Assembly (NCBI RefSeq): GCF_026625865.1
Contig: NZ_CP113067.1
Location: forward strand, 186,001-250,000
Origin: Microbacterium sp. SL75
GTDB taxonomy: Bacteria > Actinomycetota > Actinomycetes > Actinomycetales > Microbacteriaceae
Reading direction: 5' to 3'
DNA length: 64,000 nt
Shown here: positions 34,314 through 44,209 of the stretch, piece after piece
Layout: each line of letters opens with the position of its first letter
Position numbering within the stretch: the first letter of the stretch is position 1
Position numbers and translations under genes: made by a program
Notes under the pieces: model-generated
What the model was told of the DNA's origin: nothing
Seen by the model: only the letters and a program-made list of their open reading frames with translations
Databases searched by the model: none

Positions 34314-34721
34314 ATGACCTACGCCGTCGACAAGTCCGACGACCAGTGGCGCGCCGAACTCAGCCCCGAGCAGTACGCGGTGCTTCGCCAGGCGGGTACC
34401 GAGCGCGCCTGGACCGGTGAGCTGCTCGACGAGAGCCGTGCCGGTCTCTACACCTGCGCCGCCTGCAACGCCGAGCTTTTCCAGAGCGGTACCAAGTTCG
34501 ACTCGCACTGCGGGTGGCCGAGCTTCTACGAGTCGGTCCGCCCCGAGGCGGTCGAGCTCATCGAAGACAACAGCCACGGCATGCAGCGCACCGAGGTCCG
34601 CTGCGCCAACTGCGGCTCTCACCTGGGACACGTCTTCCCCGACGGTTTCGGCACGCCCACCGGCGACCGGTACTGCATGAACTCGCTGTCGCTCAACTTC
34701 ACCCCCGAAGACAAGGCATGA
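34314..34721 (+). CDS. msrB: Peptide methionine-R-sulfoxide reductase
   Basis: 135 residues. Two zinc CxxC pairs (YTCAACN, VRCANCGS), GWPSF motif and catalytic Cys in GDRYCMNSLSLNF. Repairs oxidised Met-R-SO with thioredoxin. AAGGAG precedes the ATG at 34314. The stop overlaps the start of the nitroreductase gene (ATGA), so both are made together, probably under oxidative stress. Confidence 0.96.
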   Translation: MTYAVDKSDDQWRAELSPEQYAVLRQAGTERAWTGELLDESRAGLYTCAACNAELFQSGTKFDSHCGWPSFYESVRPEAVELIEDNSHGMQRTEVRCANCGSHLGHVFPDGFGTPTGDRYCMNSLSLNFTPEDKA

Positions 34722-35287
34722 GCGCACTCGAGGCGATGCGCGACCGCCGGTCGTGGTCGAAGGTCACCGACCTCGCCCCCACCGGTCCCGAGCTCGAGGC
34801 GTTCGTCGCCGCGGCCGGTCGCGTCGCCGACCACAAGAGTCTGAAGCCCTGGCGGCTCATCGAGATCCGCGGCGCCGACCGCGACATCCTCGCCCGCGCG
34901 CTGAACAAGGCGGATGGCAAGAAGGGGATGTCGTCGAAGCCCCGGCGCGCACCGCTGATCATCGCGGTGGTGGCGAACCTCCGCTCGAAGAAGATCCCCG
35001 CCTGGGAGCAGGAGGCCGTGGCATCCGGAGTCGCCCACATGTTGAGCCTCGTGCTCGACGAAGCGGGCTTCGGCGTGTTCTGGCGCACCGACGACAAGAC
35101 CCGCAGCAAGGTGCTCGCCAAGGCGCACGGGCTCGACAAGGGCGAGGTCCTGCTCGGTTGGCTCTACATCGGCGGCAAGCCCCCTCGCACCCGCGCCACA
35201 CGACGCAAGACCGTGGATGCCGCCAAGCACATCTCACGCATGCCCGGAGGCAAGAAGAAGCGCTCGGTCGACGAGACGCGTCTCTGA
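34718..35287 (+). CDS. Nitroreductase-family flavoprotein
   Basis: 189 residues. FMN-binding start MRDRRSWSKV, loop DHKSLKPWRLIEIRG, and the dimer helix EAVASGVAHMLSLVLDEAGFG followed by FWRTDD. Uses NAD(P)H to reduce nitro groups, quinones or similar substrates. The last 30 residues are very basic (RATRRKTVDAAKHIS, GGKKKR), which is unusual and may bind nucleic acid or membrane surfaces. Coupled to msrB. Confidence 0.88.
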   Translation: MSALEAMRDRRSWSKVTDLAPTGPELEAFVAAAGRVADHKSLKPWRLIEIRGADRDILARALNKADGKKGMSSKPRRAPLIIAVVANLRSKKIPAWEQEAVASGVAHMLSLVLDEAGFGVFWRTDDKTRSKVLAKAHGLDKGEVLLGWLYIGGKPPRTRATRRKTVDAAKHISRMPGGKKKRSVDETRL

Positions 35288-35300
35288 CCCCTGCTCGTTC

Positions 35301-35335
35301 GACGCCGCCGCGGGACTCCGGTCTTCGGCGGCGTC
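35301..35335. terminator. Terminator after the nitroreductase gene
   Basis: 10-bp stem GACGCCGCCG/CGGCGGCGTC, 15-nt loop, followed by GTCGTTT. Convergent genes on both sides. Confidence 0.7.
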
Positions 35336-35348
35336 GTCGTTTCCGCCG

Positions 35349-36287
35349 TCAGCGACGGCGGCGGAACGGAACGGCGGCGACGGTCACTCCGCCGATCGCC
35401 ACGGCCGCGGCGAGCAGAGCCACCAGGGTCGAGGGGGCCGCCGGCGCGGGCCACAGCGCGTCGAGCAGCACCGAGGTCGCGAGAAGTCCGACGACCGAGC
35501 CGAGACCGAGCAGCAGCACACCCGTGCGGCGCACCACGACCGACGACAAGAAGATGTAGATCACGCCCACCGCCCCGCCGATGTAGAGCCACGGCTCGGT
35601 CGGCACGGTGCGCGGCGCCCCCACGACCGCGACGTGCACGCCCGCGGCGATCAGCAGGACCACCGTTCCGCCGATGAAATTCACCAGCGTCGCGGTCAAC
35701 GGGCTCTCCACGCGAACGCGCAGACGTCCGTTCGTGCCCTGCTGCCACGCCACGCCCGCACCCGCGATCACGGGGACGACGAGCATCCAGGGCGGAACCG
35801 CGCCGAGCGCGTCCCCCGACAAGCAGACGACGACGCCGGCGATCGCCAGCAGCGCACCGATCAGACGGCGCACGGTCACCGGAACGACGCCGGCCGGTCC
35901 GTACCCGATGCGATCGAGCACGAGCCCACCGGTGGTCTGCCCGGCGACGAAACCGACGGTGAACAGCGCGACGCCGATGGTCGCCACCGTCAGGCCCTGG
36001 CTCGCGACGGTGAACGCCCCGAGCAGACCGCCCAGCAGCATCCACGGCGGGATCGATCGAGACCGGATGCCGCCGACCAGACGCCCGAACCCGCGTCGGC
36101 CGCCGGGGATCAGCGCCGACAGCGCGATGAGGATGAGCAGGCCCGAACTGAACGAGATCGCGGCGGCGACGAAACCGTCCCCCAGCTCCGCACCGAGACT
36201 GCCGTTGATACGCGCCTGGAGCGCGGTGAGGGCGCCGATGAGCACCGCTCCTCCGACGGCCAGTCCGACCGAACCCCGCTCCGCCAC
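35349..36287 (-). CDS. DMT-superfamily exporter (YdcZ/DUF606 type)
   Basis: 312 residues from GTG 36287, which follows GGGGAGAG; a GTG at 36362 would add 25 polar residues. About ten transmembrane helices in two inverted halves, each starting with a pattern such as ALTALQARINGSLG and AWQQGTNGRLR, the tandem DUF606 repeat. Likely exports an amino acid or metabolite; substrate unknown. Single gene. Confidence 0.82.
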   Translation of the reverse strand: MAERGSVGLAVGGAVLIGALTALQARINGSLGAELGDGFVAAAISFSSGLLILIALSALIPGGRRGFGRLVGGIRSRSIPPWMLLGGLLGAFTVASQGLTVATIGVALFTVGFVAGQTTGGLVLDRIGYGPAGVVPVTVRRLIGALLAIAGVVVCLSGDALGAVPPWMLVVPVIAGAGVAWQQGTNGRLRVRVESPLTATLVNFIGGTVVLLIAAGVHVAVVGAPRTVPTEPWLYIGGAVGVIYIFLSSVVVRRTGVLLLGLGSVVGLLATSVLLDALWPAPAAPSTLVALLAAAVAIGGVTVAAVPFRRRR

Positions 36288-36381
36288 GGCTCTCCCCTCG
36301 CGCCCCCGCGCGGGAGCCACCGTCGATCGTACGACGCGGGGTGGGGCCGAGCCGGCGGTCACCCGTCTCCCCGTCGCTCAC

Positions 36382-36912
36382 TCACCCGGCTGCCAGAGCG
36401 TCCCGCTCCCGGCGATTGCGGACTGCTGCGCCGACGAAGATCGCGACGAGGGCGACGAGCGACAGCAGACTCACCGCATACAACGCAGCCCCGCCGACCG
36501 CGAAATCGCCACCGCTGATGCCGTAGGTGTCGGCGAGTCCCATCCTGGGGCCGAACGAAGCGACGAAGTACCCGGGCATTCCCGCGGCGAGCAGACCGAG
36601 GTAGCCCGCGACGGTCGGCCATACCCCGGCGCCGGTGACGGTGAACAGGACGAGGAAGACGACCGCGAACAGCGGGCCCAGTGCGATGATCGCGACGACG
36701 AACCCGTTCGGCGGGCCCTGATCCGCCTCCTCCACCGCGCGCCAGACCGCGTGGGCCGTGAAGCCCGGCACGGCCGCCTCGGGGTTCCACACGAGGATCT
36801 GCAAGAGGGCGATGCTCGCGTAGACCGCGACCACGACCACCCCCGTCGATGCGGCGACGAGGGACGACGGGCGACTCACGGATTCCGGGACTACGGGCCC
36901 ATGATGACTCAC
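36382..36912 (-). CDS. Four-helix membrane protein
   Basis: 176 residues with four predicted transmembrane helices (about 18-42, 68-92, 97-118, 136-162) and a basic C-terminus. GTG 36912 follows GGGGAGCGA. No family recognised; the segments PNGFVVAIIALGPLFAVVFL and SGGDFAVGGAALYAV have no motif I can assign. Divergent from the amylosucrase gene with a short shared promoter region. Confidence 0.7.
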   Translation of the reverse strand: MSHHGPVVPESVSRPSSLVAASTGVVVVAVYASIALLQILVWNPEAAVPGFTAHAVWRAVEEADQGPPNGFVVAIIALGPLFAVVFLVLFTVTGAGVWPTVAGYLGLLAAGMPGYFVASFGPRMGLADTYGISGGDFAVGGAALYAVSLLSLVALVAIFVGAAVRNRRERDALAAG

Positions 36913-36985
36913 GGTCTCGCTCCCCACCAGCGTCGCGGCACGTCGATGTCGACCGCGGTGGTCCGGATGCGTCAGGCTGTGACCC

Positions 36986-38872
36986 GTGACCCAGCTCCGC
37001 CCCGGCCCCGACGACGTCTCGCGCCTGATCGACGACCTCCGCGCGGCCGACGCCGACCGCGAGTTCCTCTCGCACGCCGAACAGCATCTCCCCCGCCTGC
37101 ACGACCTCTTCACCCAGCTCTACGGCGATCGACCCGACGGCCTCGAGCGCTTGGCATCCGTCCTCGATCTCGCGCGCACCTCGTGGACGGCGCGCCCGCG
37201 CACGCTGAAGGCCCTCGACCGGGAGCGCGAGAGCGCGCCGGACTGGTTCGAGAGCGAGCGCATGCTGGGTGGTGTCTGCTACGTCGATCGGTACGCGGGC
37301 GGGCTCAACGGCATCCGGGATTCCATTCCGTACTTCCGCGAACTGGGCCTGACGTACCTGCACCTCATGCCGCTGTTCGAGAGCCCCGAGGGCAACAGCG
37401 ACGGCGGCTACGCGGTGTCGAGCTACCGCCGGGTGAATCCGGCGCTCGGCACGATGGAAGAGCTCGCGGCCCTCGCGACCGATCTGCGCCGGGCGGGAAT
37501 CTCGCTCGTGGTCGACTTCATCTTCAACCACACGAGCAACGAACACGAGTGGGCTCGCAAGGCCGTCGCGGGCGAAGCGGGGTACGAGGACTTCTACCTG
37601 ATCTACCCCGACCGCGAGCTGCCCGACGCCTACGAGCAGACGACGCGCGAGATCTTCCCCGACGACCACCCGGGGTCGTTCGTTCAGCTCGACGATGGAC
37701 GCTGGATCTGGGCGACGTTCTATCACTTCCAGTGGGATCTCAACTACGCCAACCCCGCGGTCTTCGAGGCGATGGCCGGGGAGATGCTCTTCCTCGCGAA
37801 CCAGGGCGTCGAGATCCTCCGCATGGATGCCGTGGCCTTCATCTGGAAGAAGCTCGGCACGACCTGCGAGTCGCTGCCCGAAGCCCATCTGCTGCTGCAG
37901 GCCTTCAACGCGGTGCTGCGTATGGCGGCTCCGGGTCTGCTCTTCAAGTCGGAGGCCATCGTGCACCCCGACGAGGTGGTCTCGTACATCTCGCCGGAGG
38001 AATGCCAGATCTCCTACAACCCCCTGCAGATGGCCCTCACCTGGGAGGCGCTCGCCACTCGCGACGGCCGACTGCTGCAGCAGGCGCTCGAGCGCCGCCA
38101 CGCCCTGCCCGCCGGCACCGCGTGGGTGAACTACGTGCGCAGCCACGACGACATCGGCTGGACGTTCGCCGACGAGGATGCCGCGGAGCTCGGCATCGAC
38201 GGCTACCCGCACCGCCGCTTCCTCAACGACTTCTACGTCGGCCGTGCCGAGGGATCGTTCGCGCGCGGCGTGCCGTTCCAGGAGAACCCGCGCACGGGCG
38301 ATGCCCGCGTCACGGGCACCACCGCGTCGCTCGCGGGTATCGAGGCGAGTGACGCCGGAGGGGAGGACCGGGTCGTTCTCGCCCACGCCCTGGCCCTCTC
38401 GAGCGGCGGCATCCCCCTGCTCTATCTCGGCGACGAGGTCGCCCAGCTCAACGACTACTCGTTCGCCGAGCGGCCGGAAGAAGCGGGCGACAGTCGCTGG
38501 GTAAACCGCCCCTTCCGTCCCGAGCAAAATTACGAGGATCGAACGGATGCCGGCACACCGGCCGGCCGCGTCTACTCGCGGCTGTCGCGTCTCACCGAGG
38601 TGCGCCGGTCCACGCCGGAGTTCGCGGGCAACGAGCTGATCGCCTTCGGAGCGAACACGGCGTCCGTCGTGTCGTTCCTGCGCCCGGGCGACGGGTTCTC
38701 TGTCCTCGTGCTCGCGAACGTGGGTGACTCGTCCGCAGAGATCGATGCGCTGACCCTGTCGGGAATGGCGCCGGAGTCCCTCGACCTCGTGTCGTCGCAG
38801 CCCGTCTGGCTGGGCGCCGGTCTCACCCTCGCGCCCCACGGCGTGCGGTGGCTGCGCGTGCGGATGCGCTGA
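36986..38872 (+). CDS. Amylosucrase (GH13)
   Basis: 628 residues. GH13 conserved regions are visible: DFIFNHTS, the nucleophile region ILRMDAVAF, acid/base KSEAIV and VRSHDDIGW. The N-terminal helical domain (AEQHLPRLHDLFTQLYG) and the subdomain after beta 7 are those of amylosucrase/sucrose-active GH13_4. Transfers glucose from sucrose to glucan or hydrolyses sucrose in the cytosol; no signal peptide. CAGGCT stands 7 nt before the GTG start. A small membrane protein gene follows after 3 nt. Confidence 0.92.
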   Translation: MTQLRPGPDDVSRLIDDLRAADADREFLSHAEQHLPRLHDLFTQLYGDRPDGLERLASVLDLARTSWTARPRTLKALDRERESAPDWFESERMLGGVCYVDRYAGGLNGIRDSIPYFRELGLTYLHLMPLFESPEGNSDGGYAVSSYRRVNPALGTMEELAALATDLRRAGISLVVDFIFNHTSNEHEWARKAVAGEAGYEDFYLIYPDRELPDAYEQTTREIFPDDHPGSFVQLDDGRWIWATFYHFQWDLNYANPAVFEAMAGEMLFLANQGVEILRMDAVAFIWKKLGTTCESLPEAHLLLQAFNAVLRMAAPGLLFKSEAIVHPDEVVSYISPEECQISYNPLQMALTWEALATRDGRLLQQALERRHALPAGTAWVNYVRSHDDIGWTFADEDAAELGIDGYPHRRFLNDFYVGRAEGSFARGVPFQENPRTGDARVTGTTASLAGIEASDAGGEDRVVLAHALALSSGGIPLLYLGDEVAQLNDYSFAERPEEAGDSRWVNRPFRPEQNYEDRTDAGTPAGRVYSRLSRLTEVRRSTPEFAGNELIAFGANTASVVSFLRPGDGFSVLVLANVGDSSAEIDALTLSGMAPESLDLVSSQPVWLGAGLTLAPHGVRWLRVRMR

Positions 38873-38875
38873 GCC

Positions 38876-39157
38876 GTGTCCGACGATCCCGGTGGAGCAC
38901 GCAGCCCCGCGTGGCACGTGGGCGCGTTGGCGGCGGGAATCGTCGCGATCGCGACATCGGTGTGGGCGCCGCCGGGACTGATCGGCGACCTGCTCGTACT
39001 GGTCGTCGCGGTCTGCGCGCTGCTCTTCTCGCTGGACGCGAGCCGTCGGCGGGGGCCGCTGCGCGGGGCCGCTATTGCCGGGGCGTTGTTGGCGGGGCTG
39101 GCGATGATCGTGGCGGCGGCCGTGTTTCTCGTCGCTCTCGCGAAGGCGTTGCCGTGA
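38876..39157 (+). CDS. Small membrane protein downstream of amylosucrase
   Basis: 93 residues with three hydrophobic segments (about 14-31, 35-51, 64-90) and SRRRGPLRGA between them. GTG start 3 nt after the amylosucrase stop, so it is probably co-translated. No family recognised. Confidence 0.65.
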   Translation: MSDDPGGARSPAWHVGALAAGIVAIATSVWAPPGLIGDLLVLVVAVCALLFSLDASRRRGPLRGAAIAGALLAGLAMIVAAAVFLVALAKALP

Positions 39158-39228
39158 CCCGCATGGCACGATGATCACCGCAGGGGCAAGGGCCGCTTCC
39201 CCGGGCTAGGGACGCCTAGCGTGAGGCC

Positions 39229-39699
39229 ATGAACGACGCCGAACTGTCCGCCCTCACCATCTCTCGCGCGAGGGAGAACGTGCAGAACGGCGGCAAGCCC
39301 TTCGCCTGCCTCATCGTGAAAGAGGGCGAGATCGTCGTCGAGGCGGTCAACCACGTCGCACAAGACGGCGACCCCACGGCGCACGCCGAGATTCGCGCCA
39401 TCCGCGCCGCCGCAGAGCGGGGAATCACCGACCTGTCGGGCTACAACATGTTCGTCACCGCCTACCCCTGTCCGATGTGCCTCGGCGCCGTGTACTACGC
39501 GCAGCCCGACCGCCTCGTCTACGCGGTGACGAGGGAGCAAGAGGGTGAGCACTACGAGGACGGCAACCGGCTCATGAGCCTCGCCACGTTCTACGACGAG
39601 TACGCCAAGCCCACGGACGAACGGACGCTACCGACGCAGCAGGTGTCGGTCGAGGGGGCTTCGCTGCCCTTCCGCGAATGGACAGCGCAGCACGGCTGA
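39229..39699 (+). CDS. Cytidine/deoxycytidylate-deaminase-fold nucleoside deaminase
   Basis: 156 residues. Zinc site HAE (PTAHAEIRAI) and PCPMCLGAVYYA, so the catalytic Glu and both Cys are intact. The C-terminal half (DEYAKPTDERTL, LPFREW) resembles guanine deaminase/tRNA-adenosine deaminase relatives of the GuaD type. Substrate likely a purine base. TAGCGT 6 nt before the ATG: leaderless. Confidence 0.9.
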   Translation: MNDAELSALTISRARENVQNGGKPFACLIVKEGEIVVEAVNHVAQDGDPTAHAEIRAIRAAAERGITDLSGYNMFVTAYPCPMCLGAVYYAQPDRLVYAVTREQEGEHYEDGNRLMSLATFYDEYAKPTDERTLPTQQVSVEGASLPFREWTAQHG

Positions 39700-39722
39700 G
39701 CACGAATGAGCCAGGTACGAGG

Positions 39723-39795
39723 TGCCGGCTACAGGATTTGAACCTGCAACCCCCGTATTACAAGTACGGTGCGCTACCAATTGCGCCAAGCCGGC
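39723..39795 (-). tRNA. tRNA-Thr (anticodon TGT)
   Basis: 73 nt. Acceptor stem GCCGGCT/AGCCGGC, D-stem GCGC/GCGC, anticodon stem CCGTA/TACGG with loop CTTGTAA, T-arm GCAGGTTCAAATCCTGT, discriminator A. Reads ACA. CCA not encoded. Confidence 0.96.
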
Positions 39796-39856
39796 ATGAG
39801 ACGCGTGACGCCTCGATGGACGAGTCTAGAGCGGCGGAAGGGTCGCTCGAGACCGG

Positions 39857-40234
39857 TCAGATGCGGTGCTTCCCACTGTCGCGGTCCCATTCCAGGGACT
39901 TCCACTGCAGGAACGAGCACAGGTTGCCCGCCACCACGAGCTCGGCGGCCAAGCTCGCCATCTCGTGCGGCGACAGCGTCAGGTCTTCCGGGCGCGCCGT
40001 GAGGGTCGCCTCCCACAGAGGCTCGTCATAGCCCTGCGGCTGCATGTAGATCGACGCGCGTGCGTTCATCAGGTTGATCACCACGAGACCGGTGTCCTGG
40101 CTGTCGGCATCCTCCTGCTCGACGACCTTGAGCTGGCCTGCGAACAGGTGACCCTGGTCGCGGAACTCCTGCACCCATGCCTTCAGCTGCGTGAGGGACC
40201 GCCGCGGGGGCGAGTCCTCAAGCTCTTCGTTCAT
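39857..40234 (-). CDS. Conserved hypothetical protein
   Basis: 125 residues, soluble, no cofactor motif. Contains SLTQLKAWVQEFRDQGHLFAG, ASIYMQPQGYDEPLWEATL and NLCSFLQWKSLEWDRDSGKHRI, a well-formed alpha/beta protein with the codon use of its neighbours. Not a family I recognise. No promoter motif stands out; adjacent to the DsbA-like gene at 41 nt and probably in its operon. Confidence 0.7.
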   Translation of the reverse strand: MNEELEDSPPRRSLTQLKAWVQEFRDQGHLFAGQLKVVEQEDADSQDTGLVVINLMNARASIYMQPQGYDEPLWEATLTARPEDLTLSPHEMASLAAELVVAGNLCSFLQWKSLEWDRDSGKHRI

Positions 40235-40275
40235 GTCACCAGAATCTCATACAGCGACGCATTCGCGCCGACGCC

Positions 40276-41256
40276 TCAGCCCGCGGGAGTGGCCGACGGC
40301 GAGACCGACGGCGTCGGGGTGGCGGTCGAGTAGTACGCGTTGCTGTCGACGGTGAGCACGAACTGGGCGAACTCCTTCGCGTCATCCATGTTGCCGACGT
40401 ATTCGGTGCCGTTCACGAGCACGGTCGGGGTCGCGGTCAGCGCCTGTCCCTTCGTGCCGGGCAGACCCTTGATCGCACGATCGGTGGCGGCCTTGGCCCA
40501 CGCCGTATAGGTCTCGCCCTCGATGCAGTCGCGGACCGCACCGATGTCGCTCACGCCGGCGCCCTGCGCCATGTCGGCGAGCTGCTGGTCGCTGTACCCG
40601 TCGGAGTCGACCGCGGGCTGGTTCGTGAGCAGCTCGTGGTTGTACGCGAAGAAGCGGTCCGACGAGTGCGTCGCCACGCACGCCGCGGCACCGGCCGCGC
40701 GCAGGCTGTACTTCGTGCCGTTCGACTTCGACGTCAGCATCGCCACCGGGTAGTACGTGAGGGTGGCGGCCTTGTCGCCGACCCACTTCGACAGCTGGCT
40801 CGCGTTCGCGGTCTGGAACTCGCGCGCCTCGGCCGACATGTAGTCGACGTAGACGCGGATGTCGACGGGCGCTGCCGTGCCCGTGGGCTCGGGGGTCGGC
40901 TCGGTCGCCGGTGCGGGCTCGGCGGCCGGAGGAGTGGCCTGTGCCGACATCGTCGCGGCGCTGCCGTCGACGGTCTGATCGGCGAGCGGGTCGGCCACCT
41001 GCGAGGCGCTCGTGATGACGAAACCGTCGTCGGTGGCGGCGTCGGGAAGCGCCTGCGAGCGAGACTCCCGCGAGTTCAGCGCGAACGAGACGCCCACGGC
41101 GCCGACGGCGATCACGGCGACGGCCCCGATACCCAGCAGCGAGCGACGCGCGATACGCCAGCGCGTCTGCTTCGCCTTGACCTGCTGCGCCTTCTCGCGC
41201 ACCGCCTCACGGCGGTCGCGTTCTGCTGGCACATTCGGTGACTGGTCGTTGGACAT
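40276..41256 (-). CDS. Membrane-anchored DsbA-like protein lacking the CxxC
   Basis: 326 residues: basic cytosolic N-terminus, transmembrane helix about 39-60, Ala/Pro/Thr stalk to 130, then a thioredoxin fold with helical insert. At the active site relatives have a CPxC motif after YxDY; here the sequence is VDYMSAEAREF (137-147), with no Cys. The cis-Pro loop (TATPTVLVNG) is kept, and Cys193 and Cys244 could form a structural disulfide. So it probably binds thiol substrates or partners without redox chemistry. GGAAGG precedes ATG 41256. Confidence 0.85.
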   Translation of the reverse strand: MSNDQSPNVPAERDRREAVREKAQQVKAKQTRWRIARRSLLGIGAVAVIAVGAVGVSFALNSRESRSQALPDAATDDGFVITSASQVADPLADQTVDGSAATMSAQATPPAAEPAPATEPTPEPTGTAAPVDIRVYVDYMSAEAREFQTANASQLSKWVGDKAATLTYYPVAMLTSKSNGTKYSLRAAGAAACVATHSSDRFFAYNHELLTNQPAVDSDGYSDQQLADMAQGAGVSDIGAVRDCIEGETYTAWAKAATDRAIKGLPGTKGQALTATPTVLVNGTEYVGNMDDAKEFAQFVLTVDSNAYYSTATPTPSVSPSATPAG

Positions 41257-41468
41257 GAAACCTTCCGGGCACGGACGATGCCGCATGAAATCAGGGGGGT
41301 CGCGCGGGTGGGGCGACGAGGATCGATGGTAGCCAGGCTGGCTGAGAAATGACCAGACACGTGCGATACTGACGAATGCGTCCAACGTCGGGCGCACGGG
41401 GTCGCCCCCGTTCATTCCATTCACTACGGATCGTCCGGCACGTACCTGCCGGTGAAGGAGAAGAGAAA
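41257..41468. other. Divergent promoter region
   Basis: 212 nt between the DsbA-like gene and the ABC ATPase gene. GATACT near 41366 could be a -10 for the ATPase gene. No hairpin or coding signal seen. Confidence 0.4.
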
Positions 41469-42572
<1,104 letters not shown>

Positions 42573-42585
42573 TCCACGCACCGAC

Positions 42586-42638
42586 GCGGCGCGTCCCCGA
42601 TCCCGATCCGTCGGGTCGGGGGCGCGCCGCACTGTTTT
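42586..42638 (+). terminator. Terminator after the ABC ATPase gene
   Basis: Outer stem GCGGCGCG/CGCGCCGC and inner stem CCCCGA/TCGGGG followed by TGTTTT. The downstream gene starts 14 nt later with its own ribosome site, so partial read-through is possible. Confidence 0.75.
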
Positions 42639-42651
42639 CCCGGAGGTTCCC

Positions 42652-43974
42652 GTGTCCGAATCCCTCAGCATCACGGCGAGCACCGTCGACCCGGGCCTGT
42701 TGCAGCTGCCCTGGTCGACCGCTCTCGCCGACTGGCCCAGCAGCCACATCGTGGCACTTCCCAAGGGCATCTCGCGGCACCTCGTGCGCTTCGCAAACCT
42801 CTCCGGTCGCGTCGTCGCCATCAAAGAGACCACCGAAGAGATGGCCCGGCGCGAGTACGACATGCTCGGCAATCTCGACCGCCTCGATGCCCCCTGCGTC
42901 GACCGTGTCGCCGTGATCGCCGGGCGCACCGACGCCTCGGGTCGCCCTCTTCCCGCGGCCCTCGTCACCTCGCACCTGCGCTTCTCGCTCCCCTACCGCG
43001 CGCTGTTCACGCAGGTGCTGCGCCCGCACACCGCGACGCGTCTCGTGGACGCTCTCGCGGTGCTGCTCGTACGCCTGCACAACGTCGGCTTCTACTGGGG
43101 TGACGTATCGCTGTCGAACACGCTGTTCCGCCGCGACGCCGGCGAGTTCGCGGCGTATCTCGTCGACGCCGAGACGGGCGAACTGCACGGCAACCGCCTG
43201 ACGCCCGGTCAGCGCGCGCACGACCTCGATATCGCCCGCATCAACATCGCTGGCGAGATCATGGACCTCGAGGCCGGCGGTCGCCTCGAGGGCGGAGTGG
43301 ATGCCGTGGCCATCGCAGACGGCCTGGTGTCGTCGTACCACTCGCTGTGGGGCGCCCTCACCGACAGGGAGTCCTTCGCCGTCGACGAGTCGTGGCGCAT
43401 CACCGAGCGCGTGCACCGTCTCAACGCCCTCGGCTTCGACATCGGTGAGATGTCGATCCGCACGGCGAGCGACGGCACGAAGGTGTCGATCCAGCCCAAG
43501 GTCGTCGATGCGGGTCACCACCAGCGCCGTCTGCTGCGCCTGACCGGGCTCGACGTCGAAGAGAACCAGGCCCGCCGTCTGCTCAACGACCTCGACGAGT
43601 TCCGCGCGCGCGTCTCACGTCTCGGCGCTGACGAAGAGATGGTCGCGCACGAGTGGCTGACCCGTGTGTTCGAACCCATCGTCATGGCGATCCCGTGGGA
43701 TCTGCGAGCCAAGCTCGAGCCCGCCGAGGTGTTCCACCAGGTTCTCGAGCACCGCTGGTACATGTCGCAGGCGCGCGGTCGCTCCGTCCCGCTCGCCGAG
43801 GTCGTGAGCTCCTACATCGACGACGTCCTGCGCCACCGCCGCGACGAGGCGACGGTCATGGGCCCGCCCACCGACACGATGTCGCTGCCGACGATCTCCG
43901 ACGCCGATGCCCCCGCAACCGGCGAGGTGCCCACGACCGACACCGACTCGGTCGACTGGCGAGACCTGGTCTGA
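42652..43974 (+). CDS. DUF4032 protein with kinase-like N-terminal domain
   Basis: 440 residues. The N-terminal half resembles Kdo/WaaP-type lipopolysaccharide kinases: RVVAIKETTEEMARREYDML has the Lys of beta 3, and YWGDVSLSNTLF replaces the HxDxxxxN catalytic loop with GDxxxxN. The C-terminal DUF4032 region (WRITERVHRLNALGFDIGEM, HRWYMSQARGR) is actinobacterial. Phosphorylation of an unknown small molecule or lipid is possible. GTG start behind CGGAGG. Confidence 0.83.
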   Translation: MSESLSITASTVDPGLLQLPWSTALADWPSSHIVALPKGISRHLVRFANLSGRVVAIKETTEEMARREYDMLGNLDRLDAPCVDRVAVIAGRTDASGRPLPAALVTSHLRFSLPYRALFTQVLRPHTATRLVDALAVLLVRLHNVGFYWGDVSLSNTLFRRDAGEFAAYLVDAETGELHGNRLTPGQRAHDLDIARINIAGEIMDLEAGGRLEGGVDAVAIADGLVSSYHSLWGALTDRESFAVDESWRITERVHRLNALGFDIGEMSIRTASDGTKVSIQPKVVDAGHHQRRLLRLTGLDVEENQARRLLNDLDEFRARVSRLGADEEMVAHEWLTRVFEPIVMAIPWDLRAKLEPAEVFHQVLEHRWYMSQARGRSVPLAEVVSSYIDDVLRHRRDEATVMGPPTDTMSLPTISDADAPATGEVPTTDTDSVDWRDLV

Positions 43975-44153
43975 CGTCGCCGCCGAGCCCTCCGTCCGCA
44001 CCAGTCCCGTGTTCGCGGCACGATCGCGAAGTCACGCGATCTCGCCGAGATCACACGCGAAATCGTGTCTTTTCGTCCAGATCGCGTGTCCTCGCGGCGG
44101 AGAGGACGCGCGGACGAGCGCAGCGGCGCGAGCACCGCACCCCACGAAACGAC
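43975..44153. other. Intergenic with several GATCGCG-type inverted repeats
   Basis: Contains CGATCGCG at 44021, CGCGAT at 44035, a short hairpin ACACG/CGTGT at 44053-44068 followed by CTTTTC, and GATCGCGTGT at 44080. The hairpin may end the DUF4032 message; the repeats are otherwise unexplained. No gene seen. Confidence 0.4.
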
Positions 44154-44197
44154 GAGGCCGTGGCATCCGGAATCGATCCAGGATGCCACGGCCTCGG
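44154..44197. terminator. Strong terminator before the oxidoreductase gene end
   Basis: 16-bp perfect stem CGAGGCCGTGGCATCC with a 12-nt loop between two convergent genes. Confidence 0.8.
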
Positions 44198-44209
44198 TGC
44201 GTCGTGGGC

